Below, piece after piece: positions 62,190-62,762 of a stretch of DNA of 62,762 bases (the stretch's first letter is position 1; the number at the start of each line of letters is the position of its first letter). Position numbers and translations under genes: made by a program. The DNA lies in assembly GCF_000378485.1 (NCBI RefSeq), contig NZ_KB899980.1, forward strand, positions 1-62,762, written 5' to 3'. The notes beneath the pieces are model-generated. The model did no database searches, was not told the origin of the DNA, and saw only the letters and a list, made by a program, of their open reading frames with translations. Origin of the DNA: Flavobacterium rivuli WB 3.3-2 = DSM 21788. GTDB taxonomy: Bacteria; Bacteroidota; Bacteroidia; Flavobacteriales; Flavobacteriaceae.

Positions 62190-62304
62190 ATTAAAAATTC
62201 TGTTATATGAGATCAAATATTTTGGTTTCGGCATGATAAGTTTTTGTAGTTTAATGGTTTATGTGATTTTGAAGTAATATTGTTTTTCAACACAATTATC
62301 GCTC

Positions 62305-62384
62305 TATATATAGGAGTGCTAGCTGTGAGTAAAAAATACGCCGCAGGCGTAAACCTCTGTGTACTCTTGCCACTCCTATATATA
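62305..62384. repeat. Nested hairpin element with perfect 14-bp outer arms
   Basis: TATATATAGGAGTG (62305-62318) and CACTCCTATATATA (62371-62384) are exact reverse complements. Inside, GAGTA/TACTC and a tight hairpin TACGCC-GCA-GGCGTA are also paired, so the whole can fold as a stacked or cruciform structure. No gene is inside. A palindromic intergenic element or a structured RNA would fit. Confidence 0.6.
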
Positions 62385-62403
62385 ATAGGTTTCTTTATAA
62401 AAT

Positions 62404-62455
62404 AAGAAAAGTCTTTGTGTATCTTTGTGCCTTCTTTGTGCAACTTTGCGCAATA
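62404..62455. repeat. Degenerate CTTTGTG tandem
   Basis: Four related units (TCTTTGTG, TATCTTTGTG, CCTTCTTTGTG, CAACTTTGCG) follow each other. The pattern is related to the arms of the inverted repeat at 50903-51015. No gene is seen here. Confidence 0.5.
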
Positions 62456-62544
62456 ACCTCCTTGAAACAAAAAAAACTTTCGTTCCCAAGCTTCACGTTA
62501 ACAAAGAGTTAAGAAAAAGAATAAAAAAAGTAAGAAATAAGTCT

Positions 62545-62573
62545 TTGAAAAGACAAAAGAAGTGTTACTTTTG
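62545..62573 (+). promoter_or_regulatory. Upstream strong promoter (rRNA type), P1
   Basis: TTG (62545-62547), 18 bases, then TACTTTTG (62566-62573). Right after it comes a leader with CACCCGC and AAGTTCATTGAGAGATTGAT, which resembles the leaders of Flavobacterium rRNA operons as I recall them. An upstream A/T-rich tract could serve as an UP-like element. No gene follows before the window ends. Confidence 0.6.
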
Positions 62574-62703
62574 CACCCGCTAACAAGCACAAGTTCATTG
62601 AGAGATTGATACAAGAGAAAAGAATAGGCAATAGGCAATTTGCAATAAAGCAAAAAGTTTAAAGCTGAGGAAAGCTAAAAAAAATAAGTAAAAAAAAGCT
62701 TGT

Positions 62704-62731
62704 TTGATAAACGGAAAAGATGTTATCTTTG
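62704..62731 (+). promoter_or_regulatory. Downstream strong promoter (rRNA type), P2
   Basis: TTG (62704-62706), 17 bases, then TATCTTTG (62724-62731), a near-ideal match to the consensus. Its leader (CCACCCC... GAGATCATT) echoes the one after P1 (CACCCGC... TTCATTGAGA), suggesting tandem promoters of one stable-RNA operon, probably 16S rRNA beyond the right edge. Confidence 0.6.
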
Positions 62732-62762
62732 CCACCCCAACTGCGAGGAAGGGGAGATCATT

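Noticed and set aside
1..62762. CRISPR arrays, tRNA genes, phage or classical defence genes
   Set aside because: No regularly spaced repeats, no tRNA-type T-loop with acceptor pairing and no matching proteins were found on reading both strands.

Overview
The window reads as the chromosome of a Bacteroidetes bacterium, most likely Flavobacterium or a close relative in the Flavobacteriaceae. It is AT-rich. Its promoters match the Bacteroidetes pattern TTG-N17-19-TAnnTTTG rather than the E. coli pattern. Three secreted proteins carry type IX secretion (T9SS) C-terminal sorting domains, the glutamine synthetase is type III, and several small families (DUF2911, GIN/DUF2807, a BlaR1-like peptidase with a TonB-plug-like tail) are typical of the group. 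The content is mainly core chromosome; only the left edge, a transposase tail, is clearly mobile.

Layout, left to right. 1-3 kb: transposase remnant, then a blaI-blaR1-like regulator pair with two dyad operators on its promoter. 3-8.5 kb: a large glycosyltransferase fused to a helical domain, a YtxH-like small protein, and glutamine synthetase III. 8.5-11 kb: a MITE-like inverted repeat, an OmpA-type protein and a GH43 lipoprotein. 11-16 kb: a compact leucine operon leuA-leuC-leuD-leuB-ilvE on the minus strand. 16-25 kb: an unassigned helical protein with a second GH43 enzyme, a tandem UspA protein, a membrane-anchored MutS-like ATPase, an alpha/beta hydrolase and menD. 25-33 kb: outer-membrane barrel, lipoprotein, LpxH-like phosphatase, aroC, a T9SS cargo protein, a DUF763 protein, and an ECF sigma / membrane protein / Spy-like operon. 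33-38 kb: three tandem HAD phosphatase paralogues, a photolyase overlapped by a SRPBCC gene, and a DUF2911 protein.

38.5-46.3 kb is a seven-gene operon (fucP, altronate-dehydratase-type protein, SDR, FAH-family hydrolase, mutarotase, lactonase, SDR) with a divergent AraC regulator. Together these encode uptake and non-phosphorylated oxidation of L-fucose (or a close analogue) to pyruvate and lactate. The dehydration step appears to be filled by a UxaA-type enzyme, and one SDR lacks the usual catalytic lysine.

46-56 kb holds mnmE, small unknown proteins (one only 41 residues), two T9SS cargo proteins including a 1034-residue beta-helix protein with about four 147-residue super-repeats, and a methyltransferase. 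At 54915-55072 an unexplained, locally GC-rich block is bounded by perfect 11-bp inverted repeats and looks like a structured RNA or small mobile element. 56-61.6 kb is a membrane/envelope cluster: DUF4870, GIN, PadR regulator, PspC, GIN lipoprotein and a further GIN protein. The right edge has a DUF4442 gene, a nested hairpin element, and two tandem strong promoters with related leaders that probably drive an rRNA operon just outside the window.

The best candidates for something undescribed are the 54.9-55.1 kb structured block, the inverted-repeat family at 8.5 and 30.6 kb, the variant fucose pathway, the tandem HAD triplet and the PadR-PspC-GIN cluster. I saw no CRISPR array, no tRNA gene, no prophage and no recognisable defence system.
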